Source: an uncultured Pelagibacteraceae bacterium
GTDB lineage: Bacteria; Pseudomonadota; Alphaproteobacteria; Pelagibacterales; Pelagibacteraceae
Assembly (NCBI GenBank): GCA_902604785.1
Contig: CACLAC010000002.1
Span: 1 to 64,000 of the forward strand
Length of the DNA: 64,000 nt
Direction of reading: 5' to 3'
The notes below the pieces were generated by a model, which saw only the letters and a list, made by a program, of their open reading frames with translations, was not told the origin of the DNA and did not search any database. Shown one piece after another: positions 1 to 8,224 of this stretch. Both the position numbers and the translations under genes were made by a program. Position 1 is the first letter of the stretch; every line of letters starts with the position of its first letter.

Positions 1-2056
1 TCAAATCTTTATTATAATTATTTTCTATGATCTTTATTGAACCTTCAATTCCAATTTCTTCACCTTTTTCATCAAAACTTTCGGATAATCCATCAGTAAA
101 GGTATAAAATCTATGATTATTTAATTGTTTTGTATTTGTTTTGTAGGTTGATTTATCTTTATGAGAAATAACACCTAAAGGTGGAGAGTTTGATTCAAAC
201 TTTTCATAATTTCCATTATTATCTCTTATAAGCGCCGGTTGATGACCTCCATTAACCCATCGTATTTCTTTTGTAATTATATTATAGTCTCCAAGAATTG
301 AAGTAACAAACATTCCACCAGTTTTTGTTTTAAACAAATCATTATTCATATGAAACATCATTTCATCTGGATCAACTTGGTCTCTGGCCATTACTTCAAA
401 CAATGTTGAAGCTTTTGCCATAACCATCCCAGCGTGAATTCCTTTTCCTGCAACATCTGCTATTATAAAATAAACACTTTCATTATGTGGATAGAAGCTA
501 AAAAAATCACCTGATACTTCTCTTGCTGAAATATTGACCCCACTTACTGGATAATTATCTAAATTTCTTTTTGGTAAAAAATTCTCTTGAACTTTTACTG
601 CGAGTTTTACTTCATTAGATATTCTACTTCGCCATTTTTCTTTTTGTGTTTCGCTACTTTCTAATTTGCTCATTAATTTATTATAATAAAGACCAATTAC
701 TCCACCGGCAGTAAAAGGATCTTGGGGTCCTCTTATTGTTAAATCTTCTGTTTTAGACTGTTTGTCTAGGATTGAGATTAGGTCATGTTCAACTGATACC
801 GCATTATGTTCTGCGATATTCAAACCTAACTCTTCATGTAAAGCACTTACCCTTAAAGGATAAAAATAATTTATTACTTTTAATAAAGTATATGAAGATA
901 GAAATGTAAATATTCCAATAGAAATAACTCCAATAAACTGAGCTTTAATTTGTTCCAACCTAGTTAGGCCGGTACCGAGAATTTCTAAATCTGAAAAAAA
1001 TCCAACAGCTAAGGTTCCCCATATTCCTGCTGCTAAGTGTACTGGAATAGCGCCTACAACATCATCAATTTCAAATTTATTTAAAAGCTCGTTAACATAA
1101 ATTGCAATTAAAGCTCCAACAATTCCAACAAATATAGCCGTAATAGATGTCATTGAATTGCATCCTGCTGTAATTGCAACCAATCCTGCTAGAGGTCCAA
1201 GAATTACATAAAACGCATCTGGTTTTTTATATATTATAAAAGAAGTTGATAAACCGGTTAACAATCCAAATGCAGCTGCAAGAAATGTATTAATTAAAAT
1301 TAAAGGAACAGCTTCATCCATTGCACCGTTACTTCCTCCATTAAAACCAAACCAGCCAAACCAAAGTATTAATGTTCCAAGAACCGCAAGAGGAAAACTA
1401 GATCCAGTAAATTTTCCTTTGTTCGCTTCTGAATATTTTCCTATTCTTGGTCCTAAAATTAATACTGCTGAAAGAGCTATCCATCCCCCTACAGAGTGAA
1501 CAATTGTACTTCCTGCAAAGTCAACAAAACCTATATCGGTTAGCCATCCAGTCGTTTTAACTTGACCAGTAGCAGCTAATAACTGTGTTACGGCATCATA
1601 GTTACTTAAATAACTTGAAGACCATGCCCAATGACCGACTAATGGATAGATTATACCTGTTGCAAGTACAGTAATAATTAAATACCCAACAAATTTCATT
1701 CTTTCAGCAACTGCGCCTGAAATTATTGTTGCTGCCGTTGCAACAAACATTGCCTGAAAAACAAAATAAGTCATATATTCAGTTTTCTCAGTCTTAAAAA
1801 GAAATAAATCGGTTCCAAACAAACCATTAAAGCTTTGACCAAACATTATACCAAAGCCGAATAACCAAAAAATTACAACTGATACTCCAAAGTCAGCAGC
1901 ATTTTTCAGTGCAACATTGATACTGTTTTTATGCCTAGAAAGTCCAGTTTCCATGCACATAAAGCCTGCTTGCATAATAAATACAAGAATTGCACAATCG
2001 ATTACCCAAAGTGTATCTACAAATGATTTTACAGAATCCAGATCAATATTCTCCAT
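1..2056 (-). CDS. Ammonium transporter-PP2C (SpoIIE/RsbU-type) phosphatase fusion, copy 1, 3' end cut by window
   Basis: This gene is absent from the ORF track because it runs off the window edge. I translated it from the ATG at 2056 (MENIDLDSV...); the reading frame is open to base 1, about 685 codons. Residues about 10-400 are an Amt/Mep/Rh channel, with the FQAMFVATAATIISGAVAER segment, the DFAGSTIVH motif (first pore His), GWFGFNGGSN and PVHLAAGIWG (second pore His). A linker with LGLNIAEHNA leads to a C-terminal PP2C/SpoIIE domain (REVSGDFFSF, DVAGKGIHAGMVMAKA, NGGHQPALIR, FTDGLSE). Only its last part, including the usual DDLT motif, is missing. By family knowledge, Amt moves or senses ammonium and SpoIIE-type phosphatases dephosphorylate STAS proteins. 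It is a close paralogue of the next gene and looks like a tandem duplicate. Its role as an ammonium-sensing phosphatase is inference. Confidence 0.9.
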   Translation of the reverse strand, partial: MENIDLDSVKSFVDTLWVIDCAILVFIMQAGFMCMETGLSRHKNSINVALKNAADFGVSVVIFWLFGFGIMFGQSFNGLFGTDLFLFKTEKTEYMTYFVFQAMFVATAATIISGAVAERMKFVGYLIITVLATGIIYPLVGHWAWSSSYLSNYDAVTQLLAATGQVKTTGWLTDIGFVDFAGSTIVHSVGGWIALSAVLILGPRIGKYSEANKGKFTGSSFPLAVLGTLILWFGWFGFNGGSNGAMDEAVPLILINTFLAAAFGLLTGLSTSFIIYKKPDAFYVILGPLAGLVAITAGCNSMTSITAIFVGIVGALIAIYVNELLNKFEIDDVVGAIPVHLAAGIWGTLAVGFFSDLEILGTGLTRLEQIKAQFIGVISIGIFTFLSSYTLLKVINYFYPLRVSALHEELGLNIAEHNAVSVEHDLISILDKQSKTEDLTIRGPQDPFTAGGVIGLYYNKLMSKLESSETQKEKWRSRISNEVKLAVKVQENFLPKRNLDNYPVSGVNISAREVSGDFFSFYPHNESVYFIIADVAGKGIHAGMVMAKASTLFEVMARDQVDPDEMMFHMNNDLFKTKTGGMFVTSILGDYNIITKEIRWVNGGHQPALIRDNNGNYEKFESNSPPLGVISHKDKSTYKTNTKQLNNHRFYTFTDGLSESFDEKGEEIGIEGSIKIIENNYNKDL

Positions 2057-2128
2057 AACGAATTAACATAGTCTAGTTTTATAGATAAAACAAAATTTAA
2101 TTAAATATATTTTGCGCTCAGAATAGGT

Positions 2129-2200
2129 CTAATCTTTTTTTTTCCAAATAAAATAAAAAAAATATGGAGCTGTAGCTGGAAGAACACCAAGCCAAAACCA
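2129..2200 (-). pseudogene. Remnant of the small two-TM membrane protein gene (3' end only)
   Basis: Between the two Amt-phosphatase genes, 23 minus-strand codons and a TAG stop read WFWLGVLPATAPYFFYFIWK. This nearly repeats the C-terminus of the intact 81-residue gene at 4892-5137 (WFWFGFIPATAPYLFYFIWK), and the DNA is also almost identical. There is no start or N-terminal half; it begins just after the stop of the upstream Amt gene. It is best read as a relic of a tandem duplication that included the small membrane gene and amt. Confidence 0.75.
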
Positions 2201-2209
2201 CAGATTGAT

Positions 2210-4438
2210 TTATTTTCCGATTCCAATGATAGTTAGATCATCATCAAGAATATCATTGTTTTCTTTAATTCCTTTTTCATTGTAATCCTTTTTCAAACTT
2301 TTTTTTCTAATTTCTTCAGTTGCATTTTCAAGTTCTTTTTTTAAAGAAAAGTTTTTGTGCTTTTTGATCAATTCTTTTACACCATCAATTCCTATTTCTT
2401 TATTATTTTCATCCAAACATTCTGAAAACCCGTCAGTAAAACAATATATTCTTCCCTCATCTAGTTTGAATGAAGCAAGTTTATAAACATCACTATATTT
2501 TTGTCTAATTACCGCTAAAGGAGTTGAGGAAGATGGAAATTCGGTAAAATTATCTCCTTTTCTCAATATTGCTGGTTGATGGCCGGCATTTGAAATTTCT
2601 ACTATATCGGTTTTTAAATTATAGCTACCAACAATTGATGTAATAAATGTTCCAGGTGGATTTGTTTCTTTCAAATCATTGTTCATTTCTAATAAAATTT
2701 CATTTGGTTTGAATTTTTGCCTAGCAAATATTTTGAAGAGGGTAATGGCTTTAGCCATTACCATTCCAGCATTTACTCCTTTTCCAGAAACATCTGATAA
2801 CGTAAAATAAAGTTGGTCATCATGAAGATAAAAATCATAAAAATCACCTGATATTTCTCTGGCTGGAATATTTAATCCATAAATAGGGTAATTTGATAAA
2901 TCTCTATTTGGCATTAATCTTTTTTGAACATTCATTGCAAGTTTAATTTCACTAGAAACCCTATTTTTCCATTTATTTTTTTGCTTTTCTGATTGTTCCA
3001 ACCTTTGCATTAAAACATTGTACTGAGTCCCAATAATTCCACTATCAGTAAATGGATCCTGCGGTGCTCTCATTGAATAATCTTCTGATTTAGCCTGCTT
3101 CGTTAATACTTCTAAAAGTTCGTGGGTATCAGTTGATGCATTGTGTTCTGAAATATTTAAACCTAGCTCTTCTTCTATTTTGCCAACTCTTAAAGGGAAA
3201 ATTAAATTGATTAATTTAAATATTATAAAGGATGAAAAGAAACAAAAACTACCAATGCTAACTATTCCTATTAGTTGAATTATTAATTGTTCAAACCTAG
3301 TTTTTTCAATTCCCATTAATTCAAAATTACCAAATAGTGCAACTGCAATTGTGCCCCAAATTCCACAAGCTAGATGAACTGGGATTGCACTTACTACATC
3401 ATCAATTTTCAATTTTTCTAATAAAACTATTGTTGATCCTGATACTAGTCCCCCAATACTTCCTATTAGAATAGCTTCCGAAGGTGTCACGTGTGCACAT
3501 CCTGCAGTAATTGAAACTAATCCTGCCAAAGGACCTGTGATCATGAATAATGGTTCGGGTTTTTTTAAAACTAGCACACCCATAATACTTGAAAAAATTA
3601 AACCGAATGAAGCAGATAAAAAAGTATTGATTAATATCAAAGGCACCTTTAAATCCATAGCCCCATTGGCTCCCCCATTAAAACCAAACCAACCAAACCA
3701 TAAAATTAACGCTCCCAATGCAGCCATAGGTGTGTTGCTCCCTTGGAAAGTTTTCCTTGCACCTTCTCTAAATCTTCCAGTTCTATTTCCAATAATTAAT
3801 AAAATTGAAAGTGCAACCCAACCTCCAACAGAATGAACAACTGAAGCACCTGCAAAATCTATGTATCCCATTTTACCAAGCCAACCAAATTTTTCACTTG
3901 GATCATCAAAATTAAATGCCCAGGCCCAATGACCAACTATTGGATATAAAAAACCTGAAGTAACAAATGTAATAATTACATATGAAAAAAATCTTAATCT
4001 TTCAGCAACTGCTCCTGATATAATAGTTGCTGCAGTAGCAACAAACATTGCCTGAAAAACAAAGTACGTCTGATAACCAGCTACATGAGTAGTAAAAAAA
4101 TAGAATCTATTTCCAAACAATCCCATTACACTTGTTCCGTACATTAGCGCAAAGCCAAAAGCCCAAAATGTAACCACAGCTATTCCAAAGTCGGTTACGT
4201 TTTTTAATGCTACGTTAATACTGTTTTTATTTCTAGAAAGACCAGACTCTAAACACATAAAGCCTGACTGCATCAAAAATACTAATATTGCGCAAATCAA
4301 TAACCAGAATGTATCTAGGTTTGCTTGTAGAATTGCATCTAGTCGAAATTCTAAAGCCTTTAATGTACCTTTTGTAGGCAGCTGATCAATCTTTGACTGA
4401 AGCTCGTTAATTAATGTTTGAGTATCGGCCTCAGTCAT
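2210..4438 (-). CDS. Ammonium transporter-PP2C (SpoIIE/RsbU-type) phosphatase fusion, copy 2
   Basis: The 742-residue protein has three parts. Residues about 1-40 are a polar, coil-like N-terminal extension that copy 1 lacks. Residues about 42-430 are an Amt channel with 11 or so membrane segments: FQAMFVATAATIISGAVAER, DFAGASVVH with the first pore His, FGWFGFNGGAN and PVHLACGIWG with the second pore His. Residues about 505-742 are a cytoplasmic PP2C/SpoIIE phosphatase with metal-binding acidic motifs (EISGDFYDFY, DVSGKGVNAG, SNAGHQPAI, FTDGFSE, DDDLTII). The linker contains LGLNISEHNA, a type of sequence seen after other Amt-output-domain fusions. All expected pore and phosphatase residues appear present, so both halves look functional. 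The likely target is a phosphorylated STAS protein such as the one encoded at 6250. No PII gene (glnB/glnK) accompanies it in the window, unlike classical amtB loci. Confidence 0.92.
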   Translation of the reverse strand: MTEADTQTLINELQSKIDQLPTKGTLKALEFRLDAILQANLDTFWLLICAILVFLMQSGFMCLESGLSRNKNSINVALKNVTDFGIAVVTFWAFGFALMYGTSVMGLFGNRFYFFTTHVAGYQTYFVFQAMFVATAATIISGAVAERLRFFSYVIITFVTSGFLYPIVGHWAWAFNFDDPSEKFGWLGKMGYIDFAGASVVHSVGGWVALSILLIIGNRTGRFREGARKTFQGSNTPMAALGALILWFGWFGFNGGANGAMDLKVPLILINTFLSASFGLIFSSIMGVLVLKKPEPLFMITGPLAGLVSITAGCAHVTPSEAILIGSIGGLVSGSTIVLLEKLKIDDVVSAIPVHLACGIWGTIAVALFGNFELMGIEKTRFEQLIIQLIGIVSIGSFCFFSSFIIFKLINLIFPLRVGKIEEELGLNISEHNASTDTHELLEVLTKQAKSEDYSMRAPQDPFTDSGIIGTQYNVLMQRLEQSEKQKNKWKNRVSSEIKLAMNVQKRLMPNRDLSNYPIYGLNIPAREISGDFYDFYLHDDQLYFTLSDVSGKGVNAGMVMAKAITLFKIFARQKFKPNEILLEMNNDLKETNPPGTFITSIVGSYNLKTDIVEISNAGHQPAILRKGDNFTEFPSSSTPLAVIRQKYSDVYKLASFKLDEGRIYCFTDGFSECLDENNKEIGIDGVKELIKKHKNFSLKKELENATEEIRKKSLKKDYNEKGIKENNDILDDDLTIIGIGK

Positions 4439-4452
4439 AGATCAAATTCTAA

Positions 4453-4788
4453 TTAATCAACTAGTTTTCTCGCCTCTCCAGCATCATCAATAAATTTATC
4501 TGATTTTACAACCTTAACTACTTCAAATCCTGTGCCTAAAATTGCATTTTTAAACTCTTCTTCGTTTAAATTAGATTTATCTTCAAATGCAGAAACCGCT
4601 ACTCCTTCAGGCCAAGAAACTTTAACTTTTGCTGTAGGACTTACCGCAATTAATGCTTTTGTAACCATTTTTTGGCATTTGATACACATCATACCATTTA
4701 CTTGGCCAACCATAGACTCTGCTGCATAAAGTAAGTTGTTTATAGAAACAAAAAAAATTAAAAATAATATGCTTAATAATTTTCTCAT
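4453..4788 (-). CDS. Exported heavy-metal-associated (HMA) domain protein
   Basis: A 111-residue protein with an N-terminal signal peptide (MRKLLSILFLIFFV...LLYAAES) followed by an HMA-like fold. The metal site is MMCIKC at about residues 33-38, matching the MxCxxC signature of copper/mercury-binding HMA domains such as MerP and CopZ. It would bind a soft metal ion in the periplasm. A strong Shine-Dalgarno (AAGGAG) lies about 7 bases before the ATG, which is unusual here because most neighbours have weak ones. It sits 14 bases upstream of the Amt-phosphatase and may be co-transcribed with it. The link to ammonium sensing is unknown. Confidence 0.75.
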   Translation of the reverse strand: MRKLLSILFLIFFVSINNLLYAAESMVGQVNGMMCIKCQKMVTKALIAVSPTAKVKVSWPEGVAVSAFEDKSNLNEEEFKNAILGTGFEVVKVVKSDKFIDDAGEARKLVD

Positions 4789-4891
4789 TTTTTATCTCCT
4801 TACATATAAAGATTTATTTTAAACTAGGTTAAACTTATTAAGAGAAATTTCAATTCAAATTGTGATGAAAATTTATAATAAAATTAGTCAA

Positions 4892-5137
4892 TTATTCTTT
4901 TTTTTTCCAAATAAAATAAAAAAGATATGGAGCTGTAGCTGGAATAAAACCAAACCAAAACCATTCATCCCACCTAAATCCCTTGTCTATAGAAAGACTT
5001 TTTATGCCATTCCACCAGGTCAAATAGCCAATTAAAATCATCCAACCTAGGCTAATACTTACGAATATTTTTGCTTTGTCAGAAAAATTATATTTTGGAA
5101 TATTGTTAAAAAACTCTTTTATGTTATCTAAATTCAT
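4892..5137 (-). CDS. Small membrane protein, two predicted TM segments, unknown function
   Basis: An 81-residue protein with TM segments at about 26-44 (IFVSISLGWMILIGYLTWW) and 60-76 (FWFGFIPATAPYLFYFIW) and a basic KKKE tail. I do not recognise a named family. It lies between the pilin genes and the HMA/Amt genes. A second, truncated copy of its C-terminus at 2129-2200 shows it was part of a duplicated block, which supports it as a real gene. Function not assigned. Confidence 0.65.
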   Translation of the reverse strand: MNLDNIKEFFNNIPKYNFSDKAKIFVSISLGWMILIGYLTWWNGIKSLSIDKGFRWDEWFWFGFIPATAPYLFYFIWKKKE

Positions 5138-5146
5138 AAAAAAAAT

Positions 5147-5593
5147 TTAACATTTATTATTTCTAACAGCTTCCCGGGTCTCTAGAGCAAAAGTAATTTC
5201 ACAATCCTTCGAACCGTAGTCTGCAAGTGCTTTGATTGTATAATCTGTTCCATCGCCATATATACAGAAATAAAAATTAATATCTTTATAAGCTATTGGA
5301 ACTCCAAGTCCATCGTCTTCATCAATTATTTTTATTGTTGTGGCTTTAGTAGGAGTGCATGAGCTAGCACCATCAACCCAATATGAATCCGAGTCGGAAA
5401 AATATTCCGTTTGAGCTAATGAGATTTGTTGCATTGTATTTGAAGCCGCTGACATTTTTGTAGTCGTGGTATAAGAACCATAGGCTATTATGCCAACAGA
5501 TGCCAATACTCCTAGAATAGCTACAACAACTAAAAGTTCTATTAAAGTAAAACCTGGACTTAGAAAAAATAATTTTCTATTTTCACTCAACAC
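5147..5593 (-). CDS. Type IV pilin/pseudopilin
   Basis: A 148-residue protein with a class III (prepilin) signal: a short leader ending SPG, then FTLIELLVVVAILGVLASVG with Glu at position +5 of the mature protein. Cleavage by the prepilin peptidase at 26685 is expected, after Gly14. The mature protein has a hydrophobic helix and a globular domain with four Cys (one about residue 79, then CIYG, DCEI and the C-terminal NKC), suggesting two disulfides. It lies 11 bases downstream of a second pilin gene. It could be the major or an accessory pilin; the longer neighbour is equally plausible as the major subunit. Confidence 0.88.
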   Translation of the reverse strand: MLSENRKLFFLSPGFTLIELLVVVAILGVLASVGIIAYGSYTTTTKMSAASNTMQQISLAQTEYFSDSDSYWVDGASSCTPTKATTIKIIDEDDGLGVPIAYKDINFYFCIYGDGTDYTIKALADYGSKDCEITFALETREAVRNNKC

Positions 5594-5604
5594 TATAATA
5601 GCTA

Positions 5605-6093
5605 TTACTCAACATTAACTGTGTTTGTTAACAGGTTTGTGTTTTTAGCATCTTCATATTTAGCTGTGCAGGTTTCTATCTTTACACCTGAACTATTTGA
5701 AAGATGAATAACTCCTCTGTCATCAGTATCACAGTTACCTGACTTCGCGCCGCTACTTATAGCGTTTGTAGCTGGGGCGTAAGGATTAGAAAAATCGTCT
5801 GATGCTCCTAAAGAAGCTACTACAGCTTTGATAATTTCATCCGCATCACTTTTGTTTGTATCGCAGTCTAGATTGCCTTCCATTGCTTTTGATTCTCCAA
5901 TGTTGCATTTTTGAAGCTCATTTTGCACCCATTTTTTAACTGAGTTATGATTTGATTTAGAGGCACCTTTTTTTGCTGATTGTGTATATCCGTTATATGC
6001 CACAACTCCAACTGATGCTAAAATTCCTATAATTGCTACAACAACAAGTAGCTCGATTAGTGTAAAACCTTTATTCTTTTTTCTTTTTATCAT
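5605..6093 (-). CDS. pilA: Type IV pilin (PilA-like)
   Basis: A 162-residue protein with leader MIKRKKNKG and mature start FTLIELLVVVAIIGILASVG (Glu +5), the canonical type IVa prepilin processing and assembly signal. The globular part has Cys near residues 58, 73, 123 and 139, so disulfide bonding is likely. It is the first gene of this minus-strand run, with a good Shine-Dalgarno (AGGATAAAGGA) and a plausible promoter, as expected for a major pilin. The gene symbol reflects family only; which of the two pilins dominates in the filament cannot be told from sequence. Confidence 0.88.
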   Translation of the reverse strand: MIKRKKNKGFTLIELLVVVAIIGILASVGVVAYNGYTQSAKKGASKSNHNSVKKWVQNELQKCNIGESKAMEGNLDCDTNKSDADEIIKAVVASLGASDDFSNPYAPATNAISSGAKSGNCDTDDRGVIHLSNSSGVKIETCTAKYEDAKNTNLLTNTVNVE

Positions 6094-6142
6094 AAATTTT
6101 CCTTTATCCTATTTTGTGTAAAAACTTAAAACCTTTCGAGTT

Positions 6143-6170
6143 AATATATATTCTATTAAAGTATTTTCAA
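6143..6170 (-). promoter_or_regulatory. Candidate sigma70-type promoter for the pilin operon
   Basis: On the minus strand, TTGAAA (6170-6165) and TATATT (6148-6143) are separated by 16 bases, placing a start point roughly 40 bases before the pilA ATG. The -35 box differs from consensus at one position and the -10 at one. In such AT-rich DNA chance matches are common, so the call is tentative. Confidence 0.35.
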
Positions 6171-6249
6171 CTAACTAAAAATTGGCTTATTACAATAAAA
6201 TACTGCAAAATAACTTGATTTTAATAGAAAATTAATAAATATAACAAAT

Positions 6250-6549
6250 ATGTCGTATAAGGTTACTGAAGAAGGCAACATATCAACTGTCTTTTTAGAT
6301 GGAGAGATTGATATGGATAAAACTGAAGCTGCTAAAGAATTAATAATGCCTTTAATTGAGGCAAAAAAAGAAGTTCATTTAAATCTTAAAGATGTTCAAT
6401 ATATGGACTCATCGGGTATCTCTGTACTCATAGAAAGTCATCAAAAAGCTGAGGAAGTTGGAACAAAAGTTACTTTAAAAGAGATAAGCAAATCAGTTTT
6501 AAAAGTAATAATGATGGCCAAACTAGAACAAATCTTAAATTTAGAATAA
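6250..6549 (+). CDS. STAS-domain anti-sigma factor antagonist (RsbV/SpoIIAA-like)
   Basis: A 99-residue, single-domain STAS protein. The phospho-acceptor region reads YMDSSGISVLIES at about residues 55-67; the serine in DSSG is the residue phosphorylated by RsbW/SpoIIAB kinases in this family. The second half (KVTLKEISKSVLKVIMMAKLEQIL) matches the RsbV-type fold. By family knowledge it binds the partner kinase when dephosphorylated. The kinase-like gene begins 4 bases downstream, forming the classic pair. Four PP2C phosphatases in this window (1-2056, 2210, 27615, 32942) are candidates for reactivating it. Confidence 0.88.
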   Translation: MSYKVTEEGNISTVFLDGEIDMDKTEAAKELIMPLIEAKKEVHLNLKDVQYMDSSGISVLIESHQKAEEVGTKVTLKEISKSVLKVIMMAKLEQILNLE

Positions 6550-6553
6550 ATTT

Positions 6554-6964
6554 ATGAATATAGTTGAGTCACAAGATTTTGCAGTAAATACAAAAAGTCT
6601 TAGAGAGGTTAGAGATTTTGCAAGGAATATTTTTGATAAATCTCCTATTTTACAATCTCAAAAAGATGAACTTGTTCTAGCTATTGCAGAGGCGGCACAA
6701 AATATAGTCAAACATGCCTATAAAGATAATCAGGATACAACAGACAAAATGCAAATTAAGATTTCATTTAAAGACAATGAATTAGAAATAGGTTTTTTTG
6801 ATAAAGGAAAGCCTGTTAATGAAGAAAATATCAAGCATAGAAAATTAGATGATGTTAAGCCAGGAGGATTGGGAACTTATTTTATTCAGCAAATAATGGA
6901 TGAGGTTGTATTTAAAGAGTCAACTGGTTGGCATAACCATTTAGTTTTAACAAAAAAGTATTAA
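6554..6964 (+). CDS. RsbW-like serine kinase / anti-sigma factor (HATPase_c)
   Basis: A 136-residue GHKL ATPase domain. The N-box is AIAEAAQNIVKHAY (conserved Glu and Asn) at about residues 44-57, the G1-like region is FFDKGKPV, and the G2-like region is GGLGTYFIQQIMDEV. This is the architecture of RsbW/SpoIIAB, which phosphorylates an STAS partner and sequesters a target protein, classically a sigma factor. It lies 4 bases downstream of the STAS gene and converges on pilC with a 17-base gap. No sigma factor gene is in the window, so the output (sigma factor, or a direct protein target such as the pilus machinery) is unknown. Confidence 0.85.
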   Translation: MNIVESQDFAVNTKSLREVRDFARNIFDKSPILQSQKDELVLAIAEAAQNIVKHAYKDNQDTTDKMQIKISFKDNELEIGFFDKGKPVNEENIKHRKLDDVKPGGLGTYFIQQIMDEVVFKESTGWHNHLVLTKKY

Positions 6965-6981
6965 AGAATATTAATTAAATA

Positions 6982-8220
6982 TTATCCCATAATAGCACCA
7001 ACATTAAAGATCGGGGAATACATGGCTATCATCAAGCCACCAATCATTAATCCCATAAATACGATCATTATTGGTTCTATTAAACTAGACATATTTTCTA
7101 CAGATGTATCGAATTCTTCCTCATAATATGCAGATACAGAAGTAAACATTTCATCTAAATTACCTGTTTGTTCGCCGACAGAAATTAGCTGACTAAATGT
7201 TGGTGGAAAAACTGGTTCTTTTAAAAATAATTTAGTTAATGTGTCTCCAGAAAAAACACCCTTTTTAACATTTTCCAAAGCTTGTGTTACTACATCGTTA
7301 TTACTAACTGATTTTGCAATTTCAATACTTTCTAATAAATTTACTCCAGCAGCACTTAAATTTCCCATAATTAAAGCAATCCTTGCAATAAGAGATTTTA
7401 AAATCATGTCTCCAAATACTGGAAGTTTTAGAACTCTTTCATGCCACTTGTATCTTATCGCTGGAATTTTGCTTGTTGTATATTTGAATATTGCAAAAAT
7501 AATTGCAAGAATAACAAAAAGCGTCAATCCTCCTGAGCCTCTTAAAAAATTACTCATATTCATAATTACAGCTGTAGGAGTTGGAAGAGCTACGCCCATA
7601 CCATCATACATTTTTGCAAATACTGGGACTACTTTAATTAACATGAAAACACTAACAGTTATTGCTACACTAAACATCACCCCAGGATACATCAACGCTC
7701 CTTTGATTTTCTTTTTTACCTTTTCTCTTTTTTCTAATGAGTCAACTAACTTTAATAAAAATGTATCCAATTTACCGCTGGCTTCTCCAGCTTTGATTAA
7801 ATTTATATAAACGTTATCGAAAATTTTTGGGTATTTTTCAAAGCATTTTGATAAAGTAACACCTCCCTCAAGACTTTTTCTTACATCTTCAATAATTTCC
7901 TTCATTGTTGGATGCTCAATTTGGTCTCTTAACATTTGCAATACGTTCAAAATAGGCAAACCAGCCTTAACCATAGTTGCAAATTGTTTAGAAAAAAGCA
8001 TAACATCTTGTGGTGTTACTTTTTTCTTACCAAACGAAAATCCACCACCTTTTTTCTTTTCTTTGACGGCTTTTTTCTTCTTTGATCTTGCTAAATTTGT
8101 AATAATGATCTTCTGTTCTTTTAGCTTAAAAGACGCTTCTTCTTGATTTAGAGCCTCTATGTCGCCTTCGACATATTTTCCTGCTGAAATACCTTTATAG
8201 GTAAATGTTTCTGAAGACAT
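6982..8220 (-). CDS. pilC: Type IV pilus inner-membrane platform protein PilC
   Basis: A 412-residue GspF/PilC family protein. A short N-terminal domain and a basic linker (KKKKAVKEKKKGGG) precede two T2SSF domains (about 75-200 and 278-400), with membrane helices at about 178-200, 225-245 and 382-402. Typical sequences include FSKQFATMVKAGLPI and LISVGEQTGNLDEMF. It forms the platform that couples the cytoplasmic ATPases to pilin assembly. It is the last gene of the pilMN-O-P-Q-B-C run, 4 bases after pilB. Confidence 0.93.
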   Translation of the reverse strand: MSSETFTYKGISAGKYVEGDIEALNQEEASFKLKEQKIIITNLARSKKKKAVKEKKKGGGFSFGKKKVTPQDVMLFSKQFATMVKAGLPILNVLQMLRDQIEHPTMKEIIEDVRKSLEGGVTLSKCFEKYPKIFDNVYINLIKAGEASGKLDTFLLKLVDSLEKREKVKKKIKGALMYPGVMFSVAITVSVFMLIKVVPVFAKMYDGMGVALPTPTAVIMNMSNFLRGSGGLTLFVILAIIFAIFKYTTSKIPAIRYKWHERVLKLPVFGDMILKSLIARIALIMGNLSAAGVNLLESIEIAKSVSNNDVVTQALENVKKGVFSGDTLTKLFLKEPVFPPTFSQLISVGEQTGNLDEMFTSVSAYYEEEFDTSVENMSSLIEPIMIVFMGLMIGGLMIAMYSPIFNVGAIMG

Positions 8221-8224
8221 TCAT

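Noticed and set aside
7241-7810. 189-residue plus-strand ORF opposite pilC
   Set aside because: It lies wholly inside a well-supported pilC gene in antisense, with no signal, domain or ribosome-binding site of its own.
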